64,000 nt of DNA, from contig RQSC01000026.1 of the NCBI GenBank assembly GCA_013416795.1, positions 322,159-386,158 on the forward strand, in the 5' to 3' direction. Source of the DNA: Prasinococcaceae sp. CCMP 1430. Its lineage: Eukaryota; Prasinodermophyta; Palmophyllophyceae; Prasinococcales; Prasinococcaceae. Below are positions 20,040 through 28,010 of the stretch, piece by piece (the stretch's first letter is position 1; each line of letters opens with the position of its first letter). A model generated the notes under the pieces. It made no database searches. It was not told where the DNA came from and was given only the letters and a program-made list of their open reading frames with translations. A program made the translations under genes and the position numbers.

Positions 20040-21590
20040 TCAGAACGGAATGTCTTCTCCAGCGTCGTCGAAGTCACCGACGGGGTAGCCCCCGTCGCCG
20101 CTGTTGTAGCCGTAGTCGGACCCCATACCACCGCCCGCACCACCACCATAGCCCATGTCCGCACCGCTGCTGACTCCCTGGCCAGCGTTGCTGGGCGCAA
20201 AGTTGCCGGCGGCAACGCCCATGCCGGCGAATGCACCCGCGGCAGCGCCGGCAGGCATTGCGGGCTGCGCATCATACGGCGATGCGGGCGCGCGCGCGCC
20301 AGCGCCCGCACCACCATTGGCAGGAAGCGACGCAACACGCGCAGCGAGCTCTTCGGGCACCGAAGAGAGCCACAGCGCATCGCCATTCTCCTTGTGCTTG
20401 AAGTCGGGCGCCTTGGGGTTGCGCTTGCCCTCACGGTTGTCCCACCATGCGGATGGGCTATCCAGCAGGCTCTCCCACTTGGCCACGTCTGCGGGATTTG
20501 GCGCACGCCTTGCGCCGCCCGCGCCGCCTGCGGCGCCCATTGCCGGTGGCGGTAGCTCAGCCACGCGCGCGGCAATGCTGGGCGGCGCCGAGTTGAGCCA
20601 CAGCGCGTCGCCGCTCTCCTTGTGCTTGAAGTCGGGCGCCTTCGGATTGCGCTTGCCCTCGCGGTTGTCCCACCACGCCGACGGGTCGGCGAGCAGGCTG
20701 TCCCACATGGCCTGCTGCGCGAGCGGCACCGCGGATCCGCCTGCACCGCCCACCGGTGCGGGGGCCGCACTCGCGCCGGCGCTCGCGGCAGGCCTGGCGC
20801 CCATGCCCGCGCCCATGCCCGCACCCGCGCCCGGGCCCTGTGCCTGTTGCGCCGCGCCTGGCGCAGGTGGCGGTGGCAGCGTAGACGCCACACGCTCTAT
20901 GATGGCTTCGCTTGGAGGATACGCGCCGCCGAGCCACAGCGCATCGCCGCTGTCCTTGTGGACGAAGTCGGGCGCCTTGTCGCTCCTCTTCGTGAGACGG
21001 TTGTCCCAGAAGCTACTGTAGTCGGCGAAGAGCATCTCCCAGAGCTCGGCCTTCTTCACAGGTGCGCCAGATCGCGACACGCCACCGGCCGGGCTGAAGT
21101 CTTCCGAGCCCAGGCTCGCGGCACGGCCAAGCTCGCTCGCCACCACCTTGAACGCGCGGCGCTTTGGGCCATCCGGGTTCATTTTGTCCTCGGGCCAAAC
21201 GTCGACCTTGAGCCTGCCACGGATGGCGATGGCGTCTCCTGCGGACATATGCTCCGCGCACTGCTGCGCGACGGCGTCCCACATCTCTACGTTGTAGAAG
21301 TCGCGCCCCCGCCCAGCCCGCACCGAGATGCTCAGGTTCGCCACGAGCTTGCGCTGTCCCTGAAAGTCGAGCTCCTTCAGCGCCACGCCGCGCTCGGTGA
21401 TCTCTCCGATGAGGGCGACCGAGTTGGCGCGCTCGGGTGCGAACTCGACGAGCTCGGGCTCCGGCGTGGTGAGCGGCCCTCGGGAAGCTGCGCCGCCGGC
21501 AAAGTCGTGCTCGTCGCCCGCGCCCGTCGCCCAGTCACCCGCAACGGCGGCGGCCGCCACGCCGCGCGCGCCCGCGCTCGCCAGCCCCAC
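20040..21590 (-). CDS. organellar ssDNA-binding protein (OSB type, three PDF motifs, SSB-like tail)
   Basis: The protein combines an SSB-type OB fold (residues about 55-155: ANSVALIGEIT, GRDFYNVEMWD, GDAIAIRGRLKVDVW) with three PDF motifs (about 183-220, 295-332 and 371-408) of the form WxxLxxxPSxWWDNR...PDFKHK...LWL. In plants the PDF motif defines OSB proteins, which bind single-stranded organellar DNA and suppress illegitimate recombination. Motifs 2 and 3 are nearly identical and must be a recent duplication; the first is divergent (YSSFWDNR). A Gly/Met/Ala-rich linker follows, and the protein ends GDFDDAGEDIPF, the acidic tail of bacterial SSB that docks repair proteins. The frame begins at a non-ATG codon next to a GTGAGT, so the transit peptide is probably on an upstream exon not located here. 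Convergent with the gene ending at 19880. Confidence 0.85.
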   Translation of the reverse strand: MGLASAGARGVAAAAVAGDWATGAGDEHDFAGGAASRGPLTTPEPELVEFAPERANSVALIGEITERGVALKELDFQGQRKLVANLSISVRAGRGRDFYNVEMWDAVAQQCAEHMSAGDAIAIRGRLKVDVWPEDKMNPDGPKRRAFKVVASELGRAASLGSEDFSPAGGVSRSGAPVKKAELWEMLFADYSSFWDNRLTKRSDKAPDFVHKDSGDALWLGGAYPPSEAIIERVASTLPPPPAPGAAQQAQGPGAGAGMGAGMGARPAASAGASAAPAPVGGAGGSAVPLAQQAMWDSLLADPSAWWDNREGKRNPKAPDFKHKESGDALWLNSAPPSIAARVAELPPPAMGAAGGAGGARRAPNPADVAKWESLLDSPSAWWDNREGKRNPKAPDFKHKENGDALWLSSVPEELAARVASLPANGGAGAGARAPASPYDAQPAMPAGAAAGAFAGMGVAAGNFAPSNAGQGVSSGADMGYGGGAGGGMGSDYGYNSGDGGYPVGDFDDAGEDIPF

Positions 21591-23058
21591 TCACCCCGGT
21601 CTACTCAGCACGCTTCGCCATCGAATCCGGGTCCTCCCATGAATTCCCGGTCATACGGTCCTCATACCGGGGAATGACGTGCAACCCCGGGTCTGACGCG
21701 GCTGCCACAAAAGATGAAACGCGCTTCCGCGTGGAGACGCGATGGCTCGATCGATGGATCTTCCCAGGGCTGATCCGCCGCGCGTCGTCGCGATTCGCGG
21801 CGCGCGCCCCCCCGGTTTTCGGATCCGCGCCCCACCGCGTCGCGCGCACGGGCCGCGCGCGCGCGCGCGCGGGCGCGCGAGGGTTTGGGATGGATTCCGG
21901 GGTCCGATTGGAAGGCGCCGTTGGGGGGCTGCGTCCTCCGAACTCGAGGTTTGTTTGTTTGGCTGTGCAGGCGGTGCTTGTTGTGTGCGTGTACGGGTGT
22001 GCGTGCCACCGCGCGCGCCAAGCCCCGCCGTCCAGCGTTCAAACATGGCCGCGTCGGCCAGCTGGCGCGTGGCCGGGTCGGCAACGCTGGTGCCCACCAG
22101 ATAGGCGATGTCGGTTGCGCCACTGCCAATCCCCAGCGTTTGCCAGTCGACCACCCAACACTGCGCCCTGTCTGGTGCAAAGAGGAGGTTGTCGATGCGA
22201 AAATCGCCATGGGTCAGCGTGCGCGCCGCGGGTCGACGTTCGAGATAGGCTTCCAGCCGGTCGACGATGCTGTGACCCAGGTCGAGCACCTCTGCGGAGA
22301 GACTGCCGGCATAGCGGTCACGAAAGCCGGCATATAATGTCGGGAACATTGCCCGGACCATCGGCCGGGTGTCACGCTGGAGCCAGTCGATCCGGTCAAG
22401 CTCCGGCGAATTCCACAGGGCGGCGTGCAAGGCGACCGCCTCATCCACTGCGGCGGCGATGCTTGTTGCATCCGCCCCGGCCTCCGCCGAGCCCCCCCCG
22501 CCCTCACCCCGCCGCCGCCCGCACGCTGTCGCACGACGACGGCGGGAAACAACAACAACAAAAACGACCCGCAAGCGGCAAAAATAATGACCGCCCTCAC
22601 AAAAAAAAAAGACGCGCCGAACCCCGCATTTGATAGGTGTTTTGTTTTTGGCGGGGGCGAGCGCGGGCCGCGCGCGAGGCGCGCGCTGCCCGCGATTCTT
22701 CCAACTCGGAGAGCGGGGGGAGAGAGGGAACAGTCCGAAAGCAGAAAAAGAAAAATGCGCGATTAGACCGTAGGATCCATTTGGAGAGCCTGTTCGTTGA
22801 TCGAATTCTGGCGCGTAGACCGGGATGAGGACGCCCAGACCAGGGTCAGATGCGCGCGCGCGAGGTTCCCCGAACTCCACGCGGCCGTTGAATTTCGGAG
22901 CGCGCCCGACCGCGAGGCGCGGCGCGTGGGTGCCCCGAGCCCCGCGGCCGGCAGGACGCCACAACGCGCAGCGCACCGTCCCACCCGTGGGGCGGGGGCG
23001 GGGGTTGGGGTGAGGGAGGGGTGGGTGGGCTGGGAGTGGGGGTCTCGGTGGGCAAGTG
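21591..23058. other. long gene-poor region containing a bacterial-like fragment
   Basis: About 1.5 kb between the OSB and ankyrin genes. It includes CG-dinucleotide runs (21860-21880), A-rich patches (22550-22600 and 22745), and at 22020-22490 the phosphotransferase fragment listed separately. Outside that fragment I see no coding signal apart from the missing OSB 5' exon that may lie here. Confidence 0.5.
22020..22490 (-). pseudogene. truncated bacterial-type phosphotransferase (APH-like kinase) fragment
   Basis: About 150 consecutive codons match the C-lobe of the aminoglycoside-phosphotransferase-like kinase superfamily in its bacterial form. The catalytic loop THGDFRIDNLLF (HGDxxxxN) and metal-binding VVDWQTLGIGSGATDIAYL are intact, preceded by the helical stretch SIAAAVDEAVALHAALW and PMVRAMFPTLYAGFRDRY. 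There is no N-lobe (no ATP-binding Lys region), no start codon and no C-terminal helical end. The frame simply continues into CG-rich host-like sequence on both sides. Base composition inside is visibly less extreme than the flanks. Either an old or recent horizontal transfer that decayed, or a chimeric assembly insert. Superfamily assignment is firm; substrate cannot be inferred. Confidence 0.75.
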
Positions 23059-25551
23059 ATGCCGCTGGGAGGCACGGGGGCGAACGTCTCGGAGGGCTAT
23101 CTGAGCGCAGGCGAGGACGTGTACAGCGCCGCGCCGAGCCATCTGAGCAACTTGGGCGGCGACGGCAGCGACAGCGACTTTCGCGCGCCCTCGACGAGCT
23201 CGCCGGTCCAGCGCACGCCATCACGCACCGAGCTCTCTACGAGCGCCGACGAGGCGACCTCGGTGCGTCGCAATAATGGCAACCGCAGCAGCGCTGCTTG
23301 GGAGACGCCCGACTCGCAATTGGTGGCTGCGGCTGTCGCCGAGGCGATCGATGGGCTCGCCATTGACGACGGCGATGGTGCCAGTAAGCAGCAGCGTGCG
23401 GGAGGCGAGAGTGGTGGAGAGCGTTGGGACTCTGTCGACGAGGGCGGAGGGGCGAGCGAGGGCTCGGACTCGGACTTCCACGGCGGGATGGCCACGGCAC
23501 CTCCTTCCCGAACTGTGTCGAAAGGGTCGAGCGAGCAGGACGAAGCCAATTGGCAGGCGGCAGTTCAGGAGGCGCTTGCCAGCGTCGACTCGGAATTCCG
23601 CGGCGGGGTGGCCACTGCGCCTCCTTCCCGAACTGTGTGGAATGGGCAGGGCGAGCAGGACGAAGCAAATTGGCAGTCGGGAGATCAGGAGGCGCTCGCC
23701 AGCGTCGAGGGGGTGTCAAATCGGCACGAAAGTGATACGGTGAATGGCGGCGCGGGGGGGCATGATGGCGCCACGCAGACGCGCTTCGCGAGCGGCGTCA
23801 CTCCTGGTACGTTTGAACCGCAGGAGTTCGCGCCGGTGGTGCCCACAGGTAAGCCCGTGCAGCCGCTGGAGCTGAGCATCGATGTCGACGTTACCAGCCT
23901 GGGGCATACTCACCGTGAGGCAGAATCGTCGAAGGCAAATGAGGCAGCTGGCGAGCATCGTGGAGTGCGCGAAGGGGGCGATGCCTCGGATAATGACGCT
24001 GGGGGAGCCCGAGATTCTCCCAGCATGGTGGCGTACTTGGCGAATGCAGTCGCCAGCGCTGCAAAGGGCTCGGCCCAGGCTGTCACGAAGTCGCGCGAGG
24101 GCTGGGGCCAAGCCGCTTCCGAAAACAGAGTATCGCGCTTCGGACAATCTGCCTCGCGCACGGATGCCGCGGCGGACCCGTCAGTGGCTACGCGGCTGAC
24201 GCGCAAGGAGCTCTTCATTTCCGATGACAGCGACGGGGACGAATCGGCTCAACGCCCCAGTGCGTCCCAGCATAATTCTCCTCGACACCGCCTGGCAGGT
24301 GGTAGGGCGAGGTCTCTGCGCGGACGGCTGCTTGCGGGGAGCGATGGGGAAGTGCACAGGCCACGACTACTCGAGTATGAAGCACACGCGCGCCCCAGCG
24401 CGGACACATTCGGCGGCCACACGGCGCATTTGGGCGGGCAGACCGAGCACCCCAATCCCGAGAGGGTTGCGCGAGAGCGTCGACGCACGCTTCGCAGGAA
24501 CGCAAGGGAACGCTATCACGAGCGCCTTCGCTCAGGCAGCTTTGTCGGGGACGAGTCTTCGCCGAACGGTGGTGGTGGCTCGCACAGCCGCACGCGCCGG
24601 TCACGCCGTGCGCAATCTGAGCCTGACTTCGTTGCTAGCGAGCCAAGATACGACGTCCACCCTGGCGAATTGCAGGCGAGGCAAGCGTCAGACTCGGTGC
24701 TCACTGCCGCAGACAGTACTGCACTGGCAAGCATGCAGGCACAGGCGAACCTGCGCATCCAAGCGCAGATGCAAGCGCAAGCACAGATGCAGGCGGCTGT
24801 GCAGGCACAGGCGCAGCTGCGCGCGCAGGCGCAGATGCAGGCGCAGATGCAGGCGACTGCCCAAGCGCACGCCCAGGCGCAGATACAGGCGCAGATGCTG
24901 CAGCAGATGCAGCAACAGCAGATGATGGCAGGAATGGTGCCCACTGCCGGCTCCTTTGGCGCAGGATCCCCGATAATGTCAGGCATGTCATCGCCCACAA
25001 CGTTGCCGATGATGGCCGGGGGTGCCTTTTCGGGTGTGGCGCCCTCGCCGCTAAGCATGGTAGGGGTACCTTCGCCTATGGCAGGCATGCTGCAGATGGA
25101 AGAGAACATGGGCGTGCCATCGCAGCAGCAGCAGCAGCAAAGCAGGATGAGCGAGCAGGACCGAAGGCGTGGCTCTCGGCGGCAGAACTCGCGCTCGTCG
25201 GACGCAGAGGCGGAAAGCGACCTGAAATTGGCATTGAGTGCCGTGCGACACGGGCGAGTTGAGGACGTCGACAAGTTGCTCGGTAGCGGGCTCGACGCCA
25301 ACGCTGCGAACGAGAGCGGCACAACACTGCTCAGCGTAGCGTGCCAGAATGGCCACAAGCGCATCGCCAAGAGGCTATTGCGCGCTGGCGCGGACATCAA
25401 CGCGGGAAACCACCGCGGGCAGACTGCGTTGCACTACTCGTTTGCGTTCGGGCATTTTGAGCTCAGCGACTACCTCATCTCCAAGGGAGCGGACGACCAG
25501 GCCATGAACGAGTATGGACTTTCGCCGTATGAGGGCCTCGTTCCTCCATGA
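23059..25551 (+). CDS. ankyrin-repeat protein with long disordered N-terminus
   Basis: The 830-residue product starts MPLGGTGANVSEGYLSAGED. Residues 1-550 are Ser/Asp/Gly-rich and probably disordered, with a short internal tandem duplication. A Gln/Met/Ala-rich segment follows (QMQAQAQMQAAVQAQAQLRA and onwards, ending QQQQQQ), reminiscent of activation or condensate-forming domains. The C-terminal 115 residues form about three ankyrin repeats: ESDLKLALSAVRHGRVEDVD, GTTLLSVACQNGHKRIAKRL and QTALHYSFAFGHFELSDYLI, ending SKGADDQAMNEYGLSPYEGL. This ankyrin variant, with ISKGADD and a final YEGL, is common in algal and protist proteins. A protein-interaction role is likely; partner unknown. The stop lies about 85 nt from the convergent RELCH-like gene. 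Confidence 0.8.
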   Translation: MPLGGTGANVSEGYLSAGEDVYSAAPSHLSNLGGDGSDSDFRAPSTSSPVQRTPSRTELSTSADEATSVRRNNGNRSSAAWETPDSQLVAAAVAEAIDGLAIDDGDGASKQQRAGGESGGERWDSVDEGGGASEGSDSDFHGGMATAPPSRTVSKGSSEQDEANWQAAVQEALASVDSEFRGGVATAPPSRTVWNGQGEQDEANWQSGDQEALASVEGVSNRHESDTVNGGAGGHDGATQTRFASGVTPGTFEPQEFAPVVPTGKPVQPLELSIDVDVTSLGHTHREAESSKANEAAGEHRGVREGGDASDNDAGGARDSPSMVAYLANAVASAAKGSAQAVTKSREGWGQAASENRVSRFGQSASRTDAAADPSVATRLTRKELFISDDSDGDESAQRPSASQHNSPRHRLAGGRARSLRGRLLAGSDGEVHRPRLLEYEAHARPSADTFGGHTAHLGGQTEHPNPERVARERRRTLRRNARERYHERLRSGSFVGDESSPNGGGGSHSRTRRSRRAQSEPDFVASEPRYDVHPGELQARQASDSVLTAADSTALASMQAQANLRIQAQMQAQAQMQAAVQAQAQLRAQAQMQAQMQATAQAHAQAQIQAQMLQQMQQQQMMAGMVPTAGSFGAGSPIMSGMSSPTTLPMMAGGAFSGVAPSPLSMVGVPSPMAGMLQMEENMGVPSQQQQQQSRMSEQDRRRGSRRQNSRSSDAEAESDLKLALSAVRHGRVEDVDKLLGSGLDANAANESGTTLLSVACQNGHKRIAKRLLRAGADINAGNHRGQTALHYSFAFGHFELSDYLISKGADDQAMNEYGLSPYEGLVPP
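23462..23710 (+). repeat. in-frame ~120-bp tandem duplication
   Basis: Two adjacent copies, beginning near 23467 and 23587, encode versions of the same 40-residue block (GGMATAPPSRTV...EQDEANWQ...QEALASV). They are about 85 % identical at DNA level by eye, with the reading frame kept. Confidence 0.85.
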
Positions 25552-25635
25552 GTACTCACTCACTCAGTGGAAGTAAGAAACGTATTATCCTGCGATTTGT
25601 CTGCTCGGCTGCGCGGCGCGCTGTCAGGTCACGAG

Positions 25636-27712
25636 CTACTTGCGCTGCCTCCTCTCTTCGAGCTTGGCTGCCACTTTGGCGCGCATCCGCTCTCTGAAAG
25701 TGAGCGAGCCATCCTCGCCCGGCTCTTTGATCGATGGCTGCAGTCGTGCGGCGTCGCCCCCCTCGCCACCTTCCTGCGCCACTTCTTTCTGCTGGCCCCG
25801 CTTGCTACGCGCCCATTGCCCGAAGCGTTCAAAGCGCGTTGGGTTCGCGGGCGTGTTTGGCTTCCTACCGGGGGTGCCTGCTGCTGCAGCATCGTGAGAG
25901 CGCGGCCTACTCGCGGTCTCACCGAGCATGGTGGCTAGGTCGACAACCGGAGGTTCGTCCTCTTCGCTGTGGCTAGCATCGACATGTTTGATGGTCGGAG
26001 CAGACGCGGGCACGACGTTGTCCTCACCGGCAGGCTCGTGCAGCTGTGGGGATCTGGGTTCGGGCACGTCCTCATCACTGCCAAGGAGTGTAGACACATC
26101 GACCATCGGAGGTTCATCCGACTCTTCGGCAACATCGGTCGCGCTCGCACCAACATCGATGTCTGTGTCCTGGACAGATCCCGACGGCGCTGTTTCTGGT
26201 GACCTCATCGCTCCCTCGTTCTCGGCATTGCTCCCGGCCTCGGCCTCCGTCCTTTTGCGGTCCTCCTCGGCCTTCGCCGCGGCCTCGGCCTCCGCCCTCT
26301 TGCGTTCCTCCTCGGCCTTCGCCGCGGCCTCGGCCTCCGCCCTCTTGCGTTCCTCCTCGGCCTTCGCTGCGGCCTCGGCCTCCGCCCTCTTGCGTTCCTC
26401 CTCGGCCTTCGCCGCGGCCTCGGCCTCCGCCCTCTTGCGTTCCTCCTCGGCCTTCGCTGCGGCCTCGGCCTCCGCCCTCTTGCGTTCCTCCTCGGCCTTC
26501 GCCGCGGCCTTGGCCTCGGCTGCTTTAGCGACAGCTGTAGCCGCTTTCTCGGCAGCGCGCGCAGCCGCAGCTTCCACTCGCGACGCCTCCAAAGCCTGCT
26601 CAAGCTCGACTCTGCGGGCGTCCGCGTCTTCGGCTCGCTTGGCATTCGCCAGCGCCGTGGCCTCGGCCTCGGCTGCACGAGCTTCCGCCTCGGCTGCACG
26701 AGCTTCCGCCACAGCGGCCGCATCTATAGCTGCGTCGGCAGCGCCCTCTGCAGATTGCTTGGCGTCTAAGGCCTCCGATGCGGTCGCGTTGGCCGCCGCC
26801 ACGGCTGCTTCGAGCTCCTCGCGGATGCCCCCACCTGTGTATGCACGGAGGAACGCCAGCAGGGGCTCGCCGAGGCGCGCGTCACCGGCGAAGTCGTCCG
26901 CACCCGCGCTCGGAAGATGAGCACTCGCCTCTTCCTCAAACGTCACGGCGGTTTGGCGCAGCCCACGGGCGAGAAGATGTGTGCGGACAGCGGCGTTCAG
27001 CCGGCGAGACTCAGCTGGAGACGGCGCCGCTGCGAGCGCATCCGCCTTGGCAGGTGCGCCTGAATCGCCCTGCACGTTGCCATCTGCTCCGGCGGTGGAC
27101 TGGCCGTCAGCTGCACCGACCTCCGTACGAGCGCCGCCATCCATCGTCTCCGCGCTGTTTGCGGCCTGCAACAGTTCGCGCGCCTCGGCGAGGTCCTCTC
27201 GCGCGATCCTGAGCTCGTACTCGAGCTTGGCAGCCCTCTTGGCAGCTTCGCTAGACTTGGCTGCAGCAGCGGCCTCTTCGTCGATCGAGGTCTGCGCAGC
27301 CGCTAGCTCGGCATGAGAGAACGTGTCTGGGTGCGCGAAGAAGGCCTCCAGCGATGTGGCGGCGCTCGCCTCTTCCTCGTCGAGCACTGGGCAAAGGCGT
27401 GAGAGGCACGAGAGAGCATGCGGCGTCAGCGCGCATGCGTCGGCGTGGGCACGAGAACGCGCAGCGCCCTCTCCATAACAACCACCCTCTCTGGCGCGTG
27501 CGTACGCTCACACAGGCTGCATCGCTCCCTCAATAGCCCTCACCTGTCCCCACCGCGCCGCTGCGCCCCGCCTTGAGCTCGCTCAGTAGCTCGAGCGCGC
27601 TCAGGTGGAAGCCGCGCCGCAGCAGCGCGGCGCACGCCGCCAGCAGCTCGCCGCTCGCCGCGCCGCCCGTCGGTGTCGGCGCGGCCGCCGCCGCGCCGCC
27701 CCCCGACGCCAT
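25636..27712 (-). CDS. LisH protein resembling the N-terminus of RELCH
   Basis: Exon 1 is 27544-27712 and exon 2 is 25636-27386, joined across a 157-nt intron (GTGAGG...TGCCCAG), giving 639 residues. The N-terminus (LLAACAALLRRGFHLSALEL, then LEAFFAHPDTFSH) and a downstream LisH-like helix pair (RRLNAAVRTHLLARGLRQTA, VTFEEEA) follow the order seen in RELCH/KIAA1468, a Rab11-linked protein of recycling endosomes and cholesterol transfer. The HEAT repeats that make up the rest of RELCH are absent. Instead there are six 15-residue KAEEERKRAEAEAAA repeats forming a charged helix, and two acidic motifs with shared wording (DEPPMVDVSTLLG, DEPPVVDLATMLG). It ends in a basic tail (RAKVAAKLEERRQRK). 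Function inferred only from the N-terminus. Confidence 0.7.
26240..26515 (-). repeat. 45-bp coding minisatellite (six units)
   Basis: Six consecutive 45-bp units encode KAEEERKRAEAEAAA with the last unit diverged (EEDRKRTEAEAGS). On the plus strand the units alternate TTCGCCGCG and TTCGCTGCG variants, which suggests expansion by a two-unit (90-bp) duplication. Confidence 0.85.
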
Positions 27713-28010
27713 CACCACCCCGAGCGGCGATCAGGGGGTGCGCGCCCGCCTCCTGCCTCCGGTGGCGAAGGAGGCGAAGGGGGGCGGGTGGGGGGGTTAC
27801 GGCCGCCGGGCGCGCGCACGCGCTGTGGCGCATGCGCTCTCGCTCTCGGTCTCACAGCTCCGTCGCGCGCGGCGAGGCCTGGGCACGGAATAGTTGTTTC
27901 GTTGAGATTACCATTTTTCTACCGCATCGCTCTCCGCACCACCCCACCCCGCATGCGCGCGTCGCCCTTGCGGGAGCCCAGGAATCCGTGACCGTGCACC
28001 TGGACCTGGG

